A DNA stretch of 64,000 nt, from contig JAFZIJ010000221.1 of NCBI GenBank assembly GCA_017554445.1, positions 1 to 64,000 on the forward strand, written 5' to 3'. The notes beneath the pieces were generated by a model. That model was not told where the DNA came from, searched no databases, and saw only the letters and a list, made by a program, of their open reading frames with translations. The DNA comes from Victivallales bacterium. GTDB taxonomy: Bacteria > Verrucomicrobiota > Lentisphaeria > Oligosphaerales > Oligosphaeraceae. The position numbers and the translations under genes are program-made. Of the stretch, positions 33,984 to 41,897 are shown piece after piece (within the stretch, counting starts at the first letter, position 1; every line of letters starts with the position of its first letter).

Positions 33984-35762
33984 TCAATGAATCAGAACGG
34001 CCTTGATACGGCGAACGCCGCGGCTGGAGCTTTCCTCTTTCAGAATCTTGAATGTGCCAAGCTGGGAGGTATTTGTCGCATGCGGACCGCCGCAGATTTC
34101 CATCGAGAAGTCGCCAATCGTGTAGAGTTTGACGACATCGCCATATTTGGATTCGAACAAACCAATGGCACCGCGCTTTTTGGCTTCCTCCAGCGGAAGC
34201 TCTTCGCAGACAACATCCATGTTGCGCTTAATCTGTTCATTCACAATCTTTTCGACTTCCGCCAACTGCTCAGGCGTCACTTTGTCGGGATGCGTGAAGT
34301 CGAAGCGGAGGCGTTCCGCCGTGATGTTGGAACCTGCCTGTTCGACGTGGTTTCCGAGCACGCGGCGCAGGGCGGCATGCAGCATATGCGTCGCCGTATG
34401 GAGCTGCGCGGTGGCTTCCGAATGGTCGGCCAAACCGCCTTTGAACTTCTGCTCGGCGCCCGCGCGGGACTGCTCCTGATGCTTCGCATAGGCCTCCTGG
34501 AAGCCCTGTTCATCGACTTTGAAGCCCTTTTCCGCAGCCATTTCCTGCGTCAGTTCCAGCGGGAATCCATAGGTTTCATAGAGGTTGAACGCCTTGCGGC
34601 CGCTGATGACTTTATTCTCAATGTTCGGCGGGAACTTCTCAATCAGCTTGTTGAACTCCTTGATGCCGTTTTCGAGCGTCTTGCCGAACTGCTCCTCTTC
34701 GCGGTTCAGTTCCGCAAAGATGAACTCTTCCTTTTCTTTCAGTTCGGGATAGAAGGGGCTGTATTCGTCGATGACGACTTTCGCGACCTTCGAAACAAAC
34801 GCATCCGTGATACCGAGCTTGCGGGCTTCCCGGATGGCGCGGCGGATCAGACGACGGAGGACATAGCCCTGATCGACGTTGGACGGCGTGACACCGTCGC
34901 CGATGATGAACGTGGAGGCGCGGAGATGCTCCGCCACGATACGTGCGCTACGGTTGTTGAAATCCGCTTCCGGATTGCCACTCAACTCCTTGATTTTCGC
35001 GAAGATACCAGCAAACAGCTCCGTCTCGTAGGCGCTACGGACGCCCTGCATGAAGGCCGTCACGCGTTCAACGCCCATACCGGTATCGACGTTTGGATGC
35101 TCCAGCGGTACAAACTTGCCGTCCGCTGTCTTATTGTACTGCATGAAAACGTCGTTCCAAATTTCGACCCATTTGCCGCAACCACAGGCAGGACCGCAGT
35201 TCGGGCCGCAGTCTGGACGGTCCAACGGGACGAACATTTCGGTATCCGGGCCGCAAGGGCCAGTCTGGCCGGCGGGGCCCCACCAGTTGTCTTCTTTACC
35301 TAAATAATAAATGTTCTTTTCCGGAATACCGTTTTCCATCCAGATGGAGGCGGCTTCCGTGTCACGCGGAGCGTTTTCATCGCCGGCGAAGCAGGTCACT
35401 TTGATGTTTTCAGGCTTGAAGCCGAGCTTCTTCGTCAGAAATTCATAGCTCATGCCAATAGCCTCTTTCTTGAAATAGTCGCCGAGAGACCAGTTGCCAA
35501 GCATTTCGAAGAACGTCATGTGGAAGGGATCGCCGACTTCATCTATATCACCTGTCCGCAAGCACTTCTGAACGTCTGTCAGCCGTTTTCCGGCAGGATG
35601 CTTCTCGCCCAGCAGGAACGGGACGAGAGGATGCATGCCGGCCGTGGTGAACAGGCAGGTAGGGTCGTTTTCCGGAACCAGCGGCGCGCTTTTGATTTCG
35701 GCGTGGCCGTGGCTCTTGAAAAAATCAATGAACATTCTTCTCAATTCAGCAGCAGTCATCAT
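33984..35762 (-). CDS. alaS: Alanyl-tRNA synthetase, short form lacking the C-Ala/DHHA1 domain
   Basis: 592 residues against ~870 in most bacteria. The catalytic core (FLLGEKHPAGKRLTDVQKCLRTGD, GDEVGD-type VGDPFHMTFFEMLGNWSLGDYF), the anticodon-independent tRNA-recognition helices and the editing domain are present. Editing metal motifs: HTATHML and CGGPHATNT. The protein stops shortly after the editing domain (RRIKAVLIH), so the C-Ala region that aids tRNA binding and dimerisation is missing. The frame ends in a normal stop with no continuation visible in the 40 bp before the next gene, so this looks like a natural short form, as in some reduced lineages, rather than a break. Confidence 0.93.
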   Translation of the reverse strand: MMTAAELRRMFIDFFKSHGHAEIKSAPLVPENDPTCLFTTAGMHPLVPFLLGEKHPAGKRLTDVQKCLRTGDIDEVGDPFHMTFFEMLGNWSLGDYFKKEAIGMSYEFLTKKLGFKPENIKVTCFAGDENAPRDTEAASIWMENGIPEKNIYYLGKEDNWWGPAGQTGPCGPDTEMFVPLDRPDCGPNCGPACGCGKWVEIWNDVFMQYNKTADGKFVPLEHPNVDTGMGVERVTAFMQGVRSAYETELFAGIFAKIKELSGNPEADFNNRSARIVAEHLRASTFIIGDGVTPSNVDQGYVLRRLIRRAIREARKLGITDAFVSKVAKVVIDEYSPFYPELKEKEEFIFAELNREEEQFGKTLENGIKEFNKLIEKFPPNIENKVISGRKAFNLYETYGFPLELTQEMAAEKGFKVDEQGFQEAYAKHQEQSRAGAEQKFKGGLADHSEATAQLHTATHMLHAALRRVLGNHVEQAGSNITAERLRFDFTHPDKVTPEQLAEVEKIVNEQIKRNMDVVCEELPLEEAKKRGAIGLFESKYGDVVKLYTIGDFSMEICGGPHATNTSQLGTFKILKEESSSRGVRRIKAVLIH

Positions 35763-35786
35763 GGTTGTCTTTTGATCCTTTTTTAC

Positions 35787-36728
35787 TCAGTTGTCGTTAT
35801 TATTTTGTTTTTCAATAATGTCTTCAGGTTTGATTTCCAACGGTTTGAAAGAGTAATGGCCTCCTTCATCCTTCAGGACATAGCCGACACCGGGGAAGGG
35901 GAGATGAGCCCCCAGAATGAGCTTCTTCGTCTCCGCCGCCACGTCATAGAACTTTCTGCGGGATTGCACCGCCTTGGGCATTTCCATGTCGAATTGTGCA
36001 CAGATATTTGGATCGGCGAATTGCAATGCCGCCGAATGGACAAGATCGCCGAAGAAGATCAACTTATTGCTTTCGAAGACGGTATGGCCGGGAGTGTGGC
36101 CGCTGGCATCCCTCCCTTGGAATATATCGTCCGTCTGCTGTGCGATCTTGGCGGCTTTTGTATTACGGAACAGTCCGACATTTTTCTCTGTCTCCGACTG
36201 TGCGGCGCGAACAATCGGCAGGTCTTCACCATATATGAACAGTTCGGTGCGCTTCAGATAGGCGTTCGCAATCTGCTTGATATTCGGATTGGCCTGCCGC
36301 CAATAGAAGAATTCTTCCTTTGCGATATGGAGCGTCGCCTTCGGGAAAGTAGCCTTGCCGTCACGAAGCAGACCGCCGATGTGGTCGGCGTGCATGTGGG
36401 TGATGAGAACGACATCGATATCTTCTGGCTTGAGGCCGGCATTACGGAAATTCTGGAGCAGCGTATCCGTGTTCATGCCTGTATCAATCAGAAACGTATG
36501 TTGCGGTGTTTTAACTACGAACGCGTTAATAGAGGCCGGTGAAGTGCCCTTTGGCACGGCTTCGTTGATTTCCTCCACCGGAGCGCCGTGGAAGATTTTG
36601 TTCGGCATGGAAGTCGGCTTGTCCTGCAAGACGGTGATTTCCAAGCCGTCGTATTTAAATGTCTTTGTCTGACCTGCGAACGACAAACTGGCCACGCATA
36701 GTAAAATGGAACAAAGGCGCATGTTCAT
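35787..36728 (-). CDS. Exported MBL-fold metallo-hydrolase
   Basis: 313 residues with a signal peptide (MNMRLCSILLCVASLSFAGQT). Metallo-beta-lactamase motif HMHADH (ITHMHADHIGG), a later His in ASGHTPGHT, Asp in FFGDLVHS and the final His in GAHLPFPG complete a two-zinc site. The family includes lactonases, beta-lactamases and alkyl-phosphonate hydrolases; the layout resembles quorum-quenching lactonase-like periplasmic enzymes, but a substrate cannot be named. ATG at 36728 with AAAGGAAAC. Located between alaS and galE, all leftward. Confidence 0.85.
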   Translation of the reverse strand: MNMRLCSILLCVASLSFAGQTKTFKYDGLEITVLQDKPTSMPNKIFHGAPVEEINEAVPKGTSPASINAFVVKTPQHTFLIDTGMNTDTLLQNFRNAGLKPEDIDVVLITHMHADHIGGLLRDGKATFPKATLHIAKEEFFYWRQANPNIKQIANAYLKRTELFIYGEDLPIVRAAQSETEKNVGLFRNTKAAKIAQQTDDIFQGRDASGHTPGHTVFESNKLIFFGDLVHSAALQFADPNICAQFDMEMPKAVQSRRKFYDVAAETKKLILGAHLPFPGVGYVLKDEGGHYSFKPLEIKPEDIIEKQNNNDN

Positions 36729-36780
36729 GGTAGTTTCCTTTTGTTTTTGTCATATTGCCGACGCGGGACGCCGCCGCTAT

Positions 36781-37752
36781 TTAATCTTGATATCCGTTCG
36801 GATACAAGCGGCGCCATTTCCAGGCGGATTCCACGATGGCGTTGATGTCGTCATACTGCGGTTTCCAACCCAAGACGGATTTAGCCGCCGTCGAATCCGC
36901 GATTAGACGGGCGGGATCACCAGGGCGGCGTTCCGCATATTCGACTGGGAAATCAAGACCTGTCACTTTCTTGACGGTGTCAATGATGGATTTGACGGAA
37001 TGGCCCTGTCCCGTGCCGAGATTGAAAGCGCCGGAATCTTGATTTTCCAACGCCAGAAGATGAGCCTGCGCCAAATCGAGAACGTGGATGTAGTCGCGGA
37101 TGCAAGTGCCGTCCGGCGTATCATAATCCGTTCCGAAGACGCTGATTTTCGGACGTTTACCTTCAGCGGCCTGCATGACGAGCGGAATCAGATGTGTTTC
37201 CGGATGATGGTCTTCGCCGTGGACGGGCGTCGCTCCTGCGGCGTTGAAATAACGGAGAGCCGTGTATTGGAGGCCGTGCAGGTCGTGATACCAACGCAAG
37301 ATCTTCTCAAACATCAACTTGGACTCACCGTAGGGGTTGATGGGAATGGTCGGTTCCGTCTCCTTGATGGGGACGTTCTTCGGCATGCCATAAGTCGCCG
37401 CCGTGCTGGAGAACACGATTTTGCGGACGCCGTTCATGGCACACGCCTGCGCGAGATTGATGGCATTGGCGACGTTGTTGCGGAAATACTTGCCCGGCAG
37501 CTTCATGGATTCGCCGACTTCGATGAACGCCGCGAAATGGATGACGCCTTCCGGCTGAAACTCCTTGATGGTGTTTTCGATGGCCGCGTAGTCTTCGAGA
37601 TTTCCCTTCACGAATTTCGCGCGCGGATCAACCGCTTGGCGATGTCCGTTCAGCAAAGCGTCAAAGACACAGATTTCATGACCGCGTTCGAGAAGATATT
37701 CGGTCGTGCAACTGCCGATATAGCCTGCGCCGCCAGCAACAAGAATTTTCAT
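36781..37752 (-). CDS. galE: UDP-glucose 4-epimerase
   Basis: 323 residues. Extended-SDR motif GGAGYIGS, FSSTAATYG and the catalytic Tyr-x3-Lys (NPYGESK), with GTDYDTPDGTCIRDYIHV and a C-terminal RPGDPA. It interconverts UDP-glucose and UDP-galactose, using bound NAD, for galactose use and surface glycan synthesis. ATG at 37752 after AAAGGAGACATC. Upstream gene is obgE (44 nt apart). Confidence 0.95.
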   Translation of the reverse strand: MKILVAGGAGYIGSCTTEYLLERGHEICVFDALLNGHRQAVDPRAKFVKGNLEDYAAIENTIKEFQPEGVIHFAAFIEVGESMKLPGKYFRNNVANAINLAQACAMNGVRKIVFSSTAATYGMPKNVPIKETEPTIPINPYGESKLMFEKILRWYHDLHGLQYTALRYFNAAGATPVHGEDHHPETHLIPLVMQAAEGKRPKISVFGTDYDTPDGTCIRDYIHVLDLAQAHLLALENQDSGAFNLGTGQGHSVKSIIDTVKKVTGLDFPVEYAERRPGDPARLIADSTAAKSVLGWKPQYDDINAIVESAWKWRRLYPNGYQD

Positions 37753-37796
37753 GATGTCTCCTTTTCGATATGCTTGATTGATAAATGGTTATGGTT

Positions 37797-38894
37797 TCAG
37801 TAATCCCAACCGTCGTCATCCTTCGGGCGCTCCTGCGTCTTGTCGTTCAGGAAAACCCGCCGTTTGGCGAGAATTCTGTTCAAATCCTCCGCGTCCATCG
37901 GAGGTAACGTCTCCAGACAGGAACGCAGGCAGCGGATAAGTTTGTCCGTGTTCTCCGCCAGTTCCGCGCAGACGGGAATGATCGTCGAATTCGGTTCCGC
38001 TTCCTTCAGCCGTTCGAGATTCGCCTCCGAACCTTCCAGATCCATCTTGTTGGCTACCAACACGAAAGGCCGTTTTTCGAGACCTGGCTCGTATTTTTTC
38101 AGCTCCTCCCGCAAGGAGGCCAAATCCGCCAGCGGATCACGTCCGTCAACGCCCGCCATATCCAGCACAAAGCAGAACAAGCGGCAACGTTCGATGTGTC
38201 GCAGGAAGGCATGGCCGAGACCGACGTTTTCGGATGCGCCGTCAATCAGACCGGGGATGTCCGCCACGCTGAAGCGGTAGAAATCCTCCATGTCGATGAT
38301 GCCCACACTGGGGTGGAGTGTCGTGAATGGGTAGGGGGCGGTCTTCGGGCGGGCGGCCGAAAGCGCACGAAGCAACGTTGACTTGCCGGCATTGGGATAA
38401 CCGACAAGTCCTACATCCGCAACGGTTTTCAGCTCCAGCTCCAAATCTTTCTCCTCTCCTTCCGTACCAGGCTGGAATTTTTTCGGAGCGCGGTTGACGG
38501 AAGTCACGAAGTGCGTGTTGCCAAGCCCGCCTTTGCCACCTTTGGCCACCATGAACGTCGCGTCCGCTTCATTTAGGTCGGAAAGCAGATCGCCCGTTGC
38601 GGCATCGAAAACCAACGTACCGATGGGGACCTTGATGATACAGTCTTCACCGTTGACGCCGTGCATCTTGCGCCCGCGTCCATTTCCTCCGTGCTGCGCT
38701 TTCCACGTGGGTTGGTAGCGCAACGCCACAAGGCTTTGCTCGCCCGTGACGGCCTGGATGATGACGGAGCCGCCGTTGCCGCCGTCGCCGCCATCCGGAC
38801 CGCCGAGCGGCACGAATTTCTCACGGCGGAAACTGGCGGAACCAGATCCACCGTTTCCTGCCGCCACATGTATTTTCGCTCTATCTACAAACAT
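37797..38894 (-). CDS. obgE: GTPase ObgE/CgtA
   Basis: 365 residues. Glycine-rich Obg fold (GGDGGNGGSV, KGGKGGLGNTHF), then the G domain: G1 GYPNAGKSTLL, G2 TTLHP, G3 DIPGLIDGA, G4 NKMD. A short acidic C-terminus follows (RPKDDDGWDY). Obg is an essential ribosome-associated GTPase that senses GTP or ppGpp. It follows a small coiled-coil protein gene (27 nt). Confidence 0.96.
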   Translation of the reverse strand: MFVDRAKIHVAAGNGGSGSASFRREKFVPLGGPDGGDGGNGGSVIIQAVTGEQSLVALRYQPTWKAQHGGNGRGRKMHGVNGEDCIIKVPIGTLVFDAATGDLLSDLNEADATFMVAKGGKGGLGNTHFVTSVNRAPKKFQPGTEGEEKDLELELKTVADVGLVGYPNAGKSTLLRALSAARPKTAPYPFTTLHPSVGIIDMEDFYRFSVADIPGLIDGASENVGLGHAFLRHIERCRLFCFVLDMAGVDGRDPLADLASLREELKKYEPGLEKRPFVLVANKMDLEGSEANLERLKEAEPNSTIIPVCAELAENTDKLIRCLRSCLETLPPMDAEDLNRILAKRRVFLNDKTQERPKDDDGWDY

Positions 38895-38921
38895 TTTCCG
38901 TCTCCCGCGCCTCCGTCGCCT

Positions 38922-39194
38922 CTATTTTGAAAACTCTCGCCGCAAAGACTCTTTTTTGTCTTCACGCTTCTCTTCCAGCCGACGGATGTCAGCCGCCAGC
39001 TGGTCTTCAAACTGTTTCAGTTTTTCCGCATCGTCCGCGACCTTCAGCCTGTCCGACTGGGCTTGCAGCTTTAACTGCGCAAGCCGGGCGTCAAATTCGC
39101 GGTCGATTTCATTGAACTGTGCCTTTTGTTCCTCCGTGTACTGTCGGCTTCCGCCACCCAGCCGCTCCATTGCCAACTCAAACGCGCTTTTCAT
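38922..39194 (-). CDS. Small coiled-coil protein of unknown function
   Basis: 90 residues: MKSAFELAMERLGGGSRQ, then one continuous charged helix (FNEIDREFDARLAQLKLQAQ ... LEEKREDKKESLRREFSK). Heptad spacing of Leu/Ile/Val suggests a coiled coil. No Cys, signal or membrane segment. Start taken at ATG 39194; the GTG at 39203 adds three residues. It precedes obgE in the same direction and is likely cotranscribed, so a ribosome- or division-linked role is possible but unproven. Divergent from ftsA. Confidence 0.72.
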   Translation of the reverse strand: MKSAFELAMERLGGGSRQYTEEQKAQFNEIDREFDARLAQLKLQAQSDRLKVADDAEKLKQFEDQLAADIRRLEEKREDKKESLRREFSK

Positions 39195-39240
39195 GTTCTT
39201 CACCCTGTTGTCTGTTGCCCATTCATGGTAAAACCTATAC

Positions 39241-39246
39241 TATAAT
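39241..39246 (+). promoter_or_regulatory. Possible -10 element (TATAAT) before ftsA
   Basis: Perfect TATAAT about 135 nt upstream of the ftsA ATG; TTGCCC 20 nt further up is a weak -35. The leader holds a small hairpin GCAGAC-gtgt-GTCTGC (39324-39339). Confidence 0.35.
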
Positions 39247-39378
39247 GCATTTTTTGCGACAACATAGGAATGAAATCTTGAAAATATTCATCTGAGATGT
39301 TAAGTTTTAGAAAAACGGGAAAGCAGACGTGTGTCTGCTGTCGTTTCGTCCAAAAAGCAAGGGGAGGAAAATCCAAAC

Positions 39379-40641
39379 ATGTCGAGTCATTCACAGGTAA
39401 TCTACACAGGAATTGAAATTGGCACGGCGACCATCAAAGTCGCCATCTGTTCTGTGGCGGACGACTACCACATCAAGCTTCTGGGATGGGGGGAGTCGCC
39501 GTCCATCAAAGTAATCAAGGGGGAGGTAAAAGATCGCGAATTTGTCTGCCAGCAGCTCGCGCGTGCTGTGAAACAGGCGGAAACGGAAGCGCAAATTTCC
39601 ATTTCGGAGACATTTGTGACGCTTTCAGTCGGCGGACGTTTTGTCAGTCTTGTCTCAACTGATGGCACAGTCACGTTCGAAACGGGAAGCATGCAGATCA
39701 CGAAGGAGCATATTGATACCGCGTTAAAGCAGGCAATCTATACGCCGAAAGACGATTCGCAGGTCGTGGACAACGGATATACGCGTTTCTACCGTCTTAA
39801 CAAAGACGAAATTCTTCTTTCGCCTCCCATCGGCAGATATTCGACGTATCTCCAAGTCCAGAAAGAGTCCATTGTCTTCGAGCGGCAATATCTGGAGGAA
39901 TATGCGTCTATGGTCGCTGATCTTATTGAAGGACCTCCAAATGCAATCGCCTATACGCCTAGGGCGTTGCCGTTCGCGGCTTTCCAGCAGCAGGACGACG
40001 AAACGCCGTCAGAAGGTTTCCTGCTTATCGACATCGGGGCGGGCGTCACGTCATATGTACTCTACACGGGACGAGGCATTTTCACAATGGGGCAGATCAC
40101 TGTCGGCTGCGACCATGCGGCGAATGATCTTGCCATTGACTTCAGCCTTCATATCGATACGACGCGCAAGATTCTTCGCGACTTTGAAAACCTTCATTGT
40201 TCTGTCATACCGAAGGATGATGGCCGCAGTCGTTATATCGCGGTGAAAAAGGACATCAACGGCTCGACGAAAAACATTTCTGTGGACAGGGTGGAACAGG
40301 TTGTATATCTTCGTTTTCATGAACTTTTCAATAACATTAACAATAAAATCAAAGAAGAAGACGCTTGGCAATGGGCAACAGGAGGCGTCATGATATGTGG
40401 CGGTGGTGCGCGGATACCGAAAATGATGGAGCTTGCAAGCGAGGTCTTCAAACGTCCAGTGACCATTGCGCGAACATATGATGTCGAAGGACGGGAGGAT
40501 GTTGTGAATTCACCGGCCGCGCTCGTGCCATTGGGGCTCGCCAGATTTGGAAAACATATCTATGATATTGAAGAGCAGAATCATCCGCAGGATACCGCTG
40601 GAAAGGTGAAGAATTTTATCATTGAGTTATTGAATTGGTAA
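39379..40641 (+). CDS. ftsA: Cell division protein FtsA
   Basis: 420 residues. Actin-fold signatures are present: phosphate-1 IEIGTATIKVAICS, a 1C-type subdomain around ISETFVTLSVGG, phosphate-2 LLIDIGAGVTSYVLY and adenosine motif GGVMICGGGARIPKM. The end KVKNFIIELLNW is an amphipathic membrane-targeting helix as expected for FtsA. FtsA tethers FtsZ to the membrane. ATG at 39379 after a strong GGGGAGGAAA. The following gene is a divergent FtsZ with a conserved FtsA-binding tail. Other division-cluster genes (ftsQ, mur genes) are not adjacent. Confidence 0.88.
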   Translation: MSSHSQVIYTGIEIGTATIKVAICSVADDYHIKLLGWGESPSIKVIKGEVKDREFVCQQLARAVKQAETEAQISISETFVTLSVGGRFVSLVSTDGTVTFETGSMQITKEHIDTALKQAIYTPKDDSQVVDNGYTRFYRLNKDEILLSPPIGRYSTYLQVQKESIVFERQYLEEYASMVADLIEGPPNAIAYTPRALPFAAFQQQDDETPSEGFLLIDIGAGVTSYVLYTGRGIFTMGQITVGCDHAANDLAIDFSLHIDTTRKILRDFENLHCSVIPKDDGRSRYIAVKKDINGSTKNISVDRVEQVVYLRFHELFNNINNKIKEEDAWQWATGGVMICGGGARIPKMMELASEVFKRPVTIARTYDVEGREDVVNSPAALVPLGLARFGKHIYDIEEQNHPQDTAGKVKNFIIELLNW

Positions 40642-40685
40642 CATATCGCATACGCGATGCAGTTCCTAATAGGGAGGGAAAAAAT

Positions 40686-41822
40686 ATGGATTACGATATC
40701 GATCAGGAATTTGAAAATAGTTACGAACAGGCAAACATGCTGGTAGTCGGTGTTGGTGAAGGCGGTTGCAAAGCCGTCGTCACGATCGCGAAAGACTACA
40801 ACATACCGGGGCTCCGGCCCGTGCTGGCAGACAAGCGTGTTGCGCTTTACGCCTTCAAATTCGCAAAAGCGGAGCGTATTGATCTGGACGTCGAATGGCG
40901 CGAAGACTATAGACGATGCCTGCAAGGCATCAGCTATGTCTTCATTCTGGTCAAGCTGGGTGGCGAGCATGAAATCAACGCAGTCAAAAAAATGGCGCAG
41001 GTCACTTCGGAAATGAACGTTCCATTTGTCATATTTACGCAGATGCCGAGCAAGCGGTTGATTGGTGCCATGGAAGCGAAGGCAGCGGAAGACACGTTGG
41101 AGATGCTGAAAGGGCTGGCGAATGCCAGCGTCGTCATTCCGGATGATACGCTTTTCCAAACCATTTCCGGCGAGTTGGACGTGAAGACGGCCTATGAAAA
41201 CGCAACGAAATGGTTTGCAGAAGCGGTGGCCGGGGTGGCTCGGCCATTCGCATCGGAGAATGTTTCCGACACGAACGCTTCCCGTCTGGAATGGCTTGTC
41301 AAACAGAAGAATTCCATTTGCTCTGTGGGATTTGGGCGTGGAAAAGGGCCGAATGCGGTGGAAGAGGCGATTGACAGCTTCATGCAATCACCGTTCCTGA
41401 AAAGCGCCAGAGAGGCGTTCGCACTAGATGCGGCATTGGTCATCCTCTGCGTCGCTCCGCAGGTGTCCATCGACCAGGCTCAGCGGGCGTTGAGGAAGAT
41501 CAAGGAGGTTTTCGATGAGAGCATTCATCTGGAGCCCTGCATCAGCGTTGACAACTCGTTGAAGGAAGGCATACGCATTGCGGCGCTTCTGCGGTCAACG
41601 GAATCTGTGGAACCAGTCGAGCAACTGGAAACGGTAACGGAAGGGGAGAAGCCGAATCCGGAACTTCCGCGCAAAAAAGGCGGACGGAAATTGAAAAGAT
41701 CCGACGGCCAGATGGTGTTCGATTTCAAAGAGGTCAACTTAGGCATTTTCAGTAAGAATGAGCCAACAAAATACAACGGGGAGAATCTGGATTTGCCAAC
41801 ATATTCCCGGCGCGGTCTTTAG
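40686..41822 (+). CDS. FtsZ-like protein with degenerate GTPase signature
   Basis: 378 residues, start ATG 40686 with GGGAGGG. The overall order follows FtsZ: T1-like loop VVGVGEGGCKA (20-30), strand and helix to VIPDDTLFQTI (FtsZ: VIPNDKLL), SVGFGRGKGPNAVEEAID (FtsZ: MGIGEASGENRAxEAA), and a C-terminal ENLDLPTYSRRGL (366-378) like the conserved FtsA/ZipA-binding peptide. The tubulin signature GGGTGTG is replaced by LGGEHEI (91-97), and the T7 loop NxDxxD becomes VSDTNA, keeping one Asp only. It is the gene directly after ftsA (44 nt). GTP binding and turnover are predicted to be altered or lost. Confidence 0.82.
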   Translation: MDYDIDQEFENSYEQANMLVVGVGEGGCKAVVTIAKDYNIPGLRPVLADKRVALYAFKFAKAERIDLDVEWREDYRRCLQGISYVFILVKLGGEHEINAVKKMAQVTSEMNVPFVIFTQMPSKRLIGAMEAKAAEDTLEMLKGLANASVVIPDDTLFQTISGELDVKTAYENATKWFAEAVAGVARPFASENVSDTNASRLEWLVKQKNSICSVGFGRGKGPNAVEEAIDSFMQSPFLKSAREAFALDAALVILCVAPQVSIDQAQRALRKIKEVFDESIHLEPCISVDNSLKEGIRIAALLRSTESVEPVEQLETVTEGEKPNPELPRKKGGRKLKRSDGQMVFDFKEVNLGIFSKNEPTKYNGENLDLPTYSRRGL

Positions 41823-41897
41823 CTTATAATACGTTGATTCCATTGTTCATATATGACCCGAATGCCATTTACGGGCAAAACAAATGAAGGAAGCATC

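Noticed and set aside
33987-35303. 438-codon open frame antisense to alaS
   Set aside because: Typical GC-rich mirror frame of a conserved gene; no family motifs.
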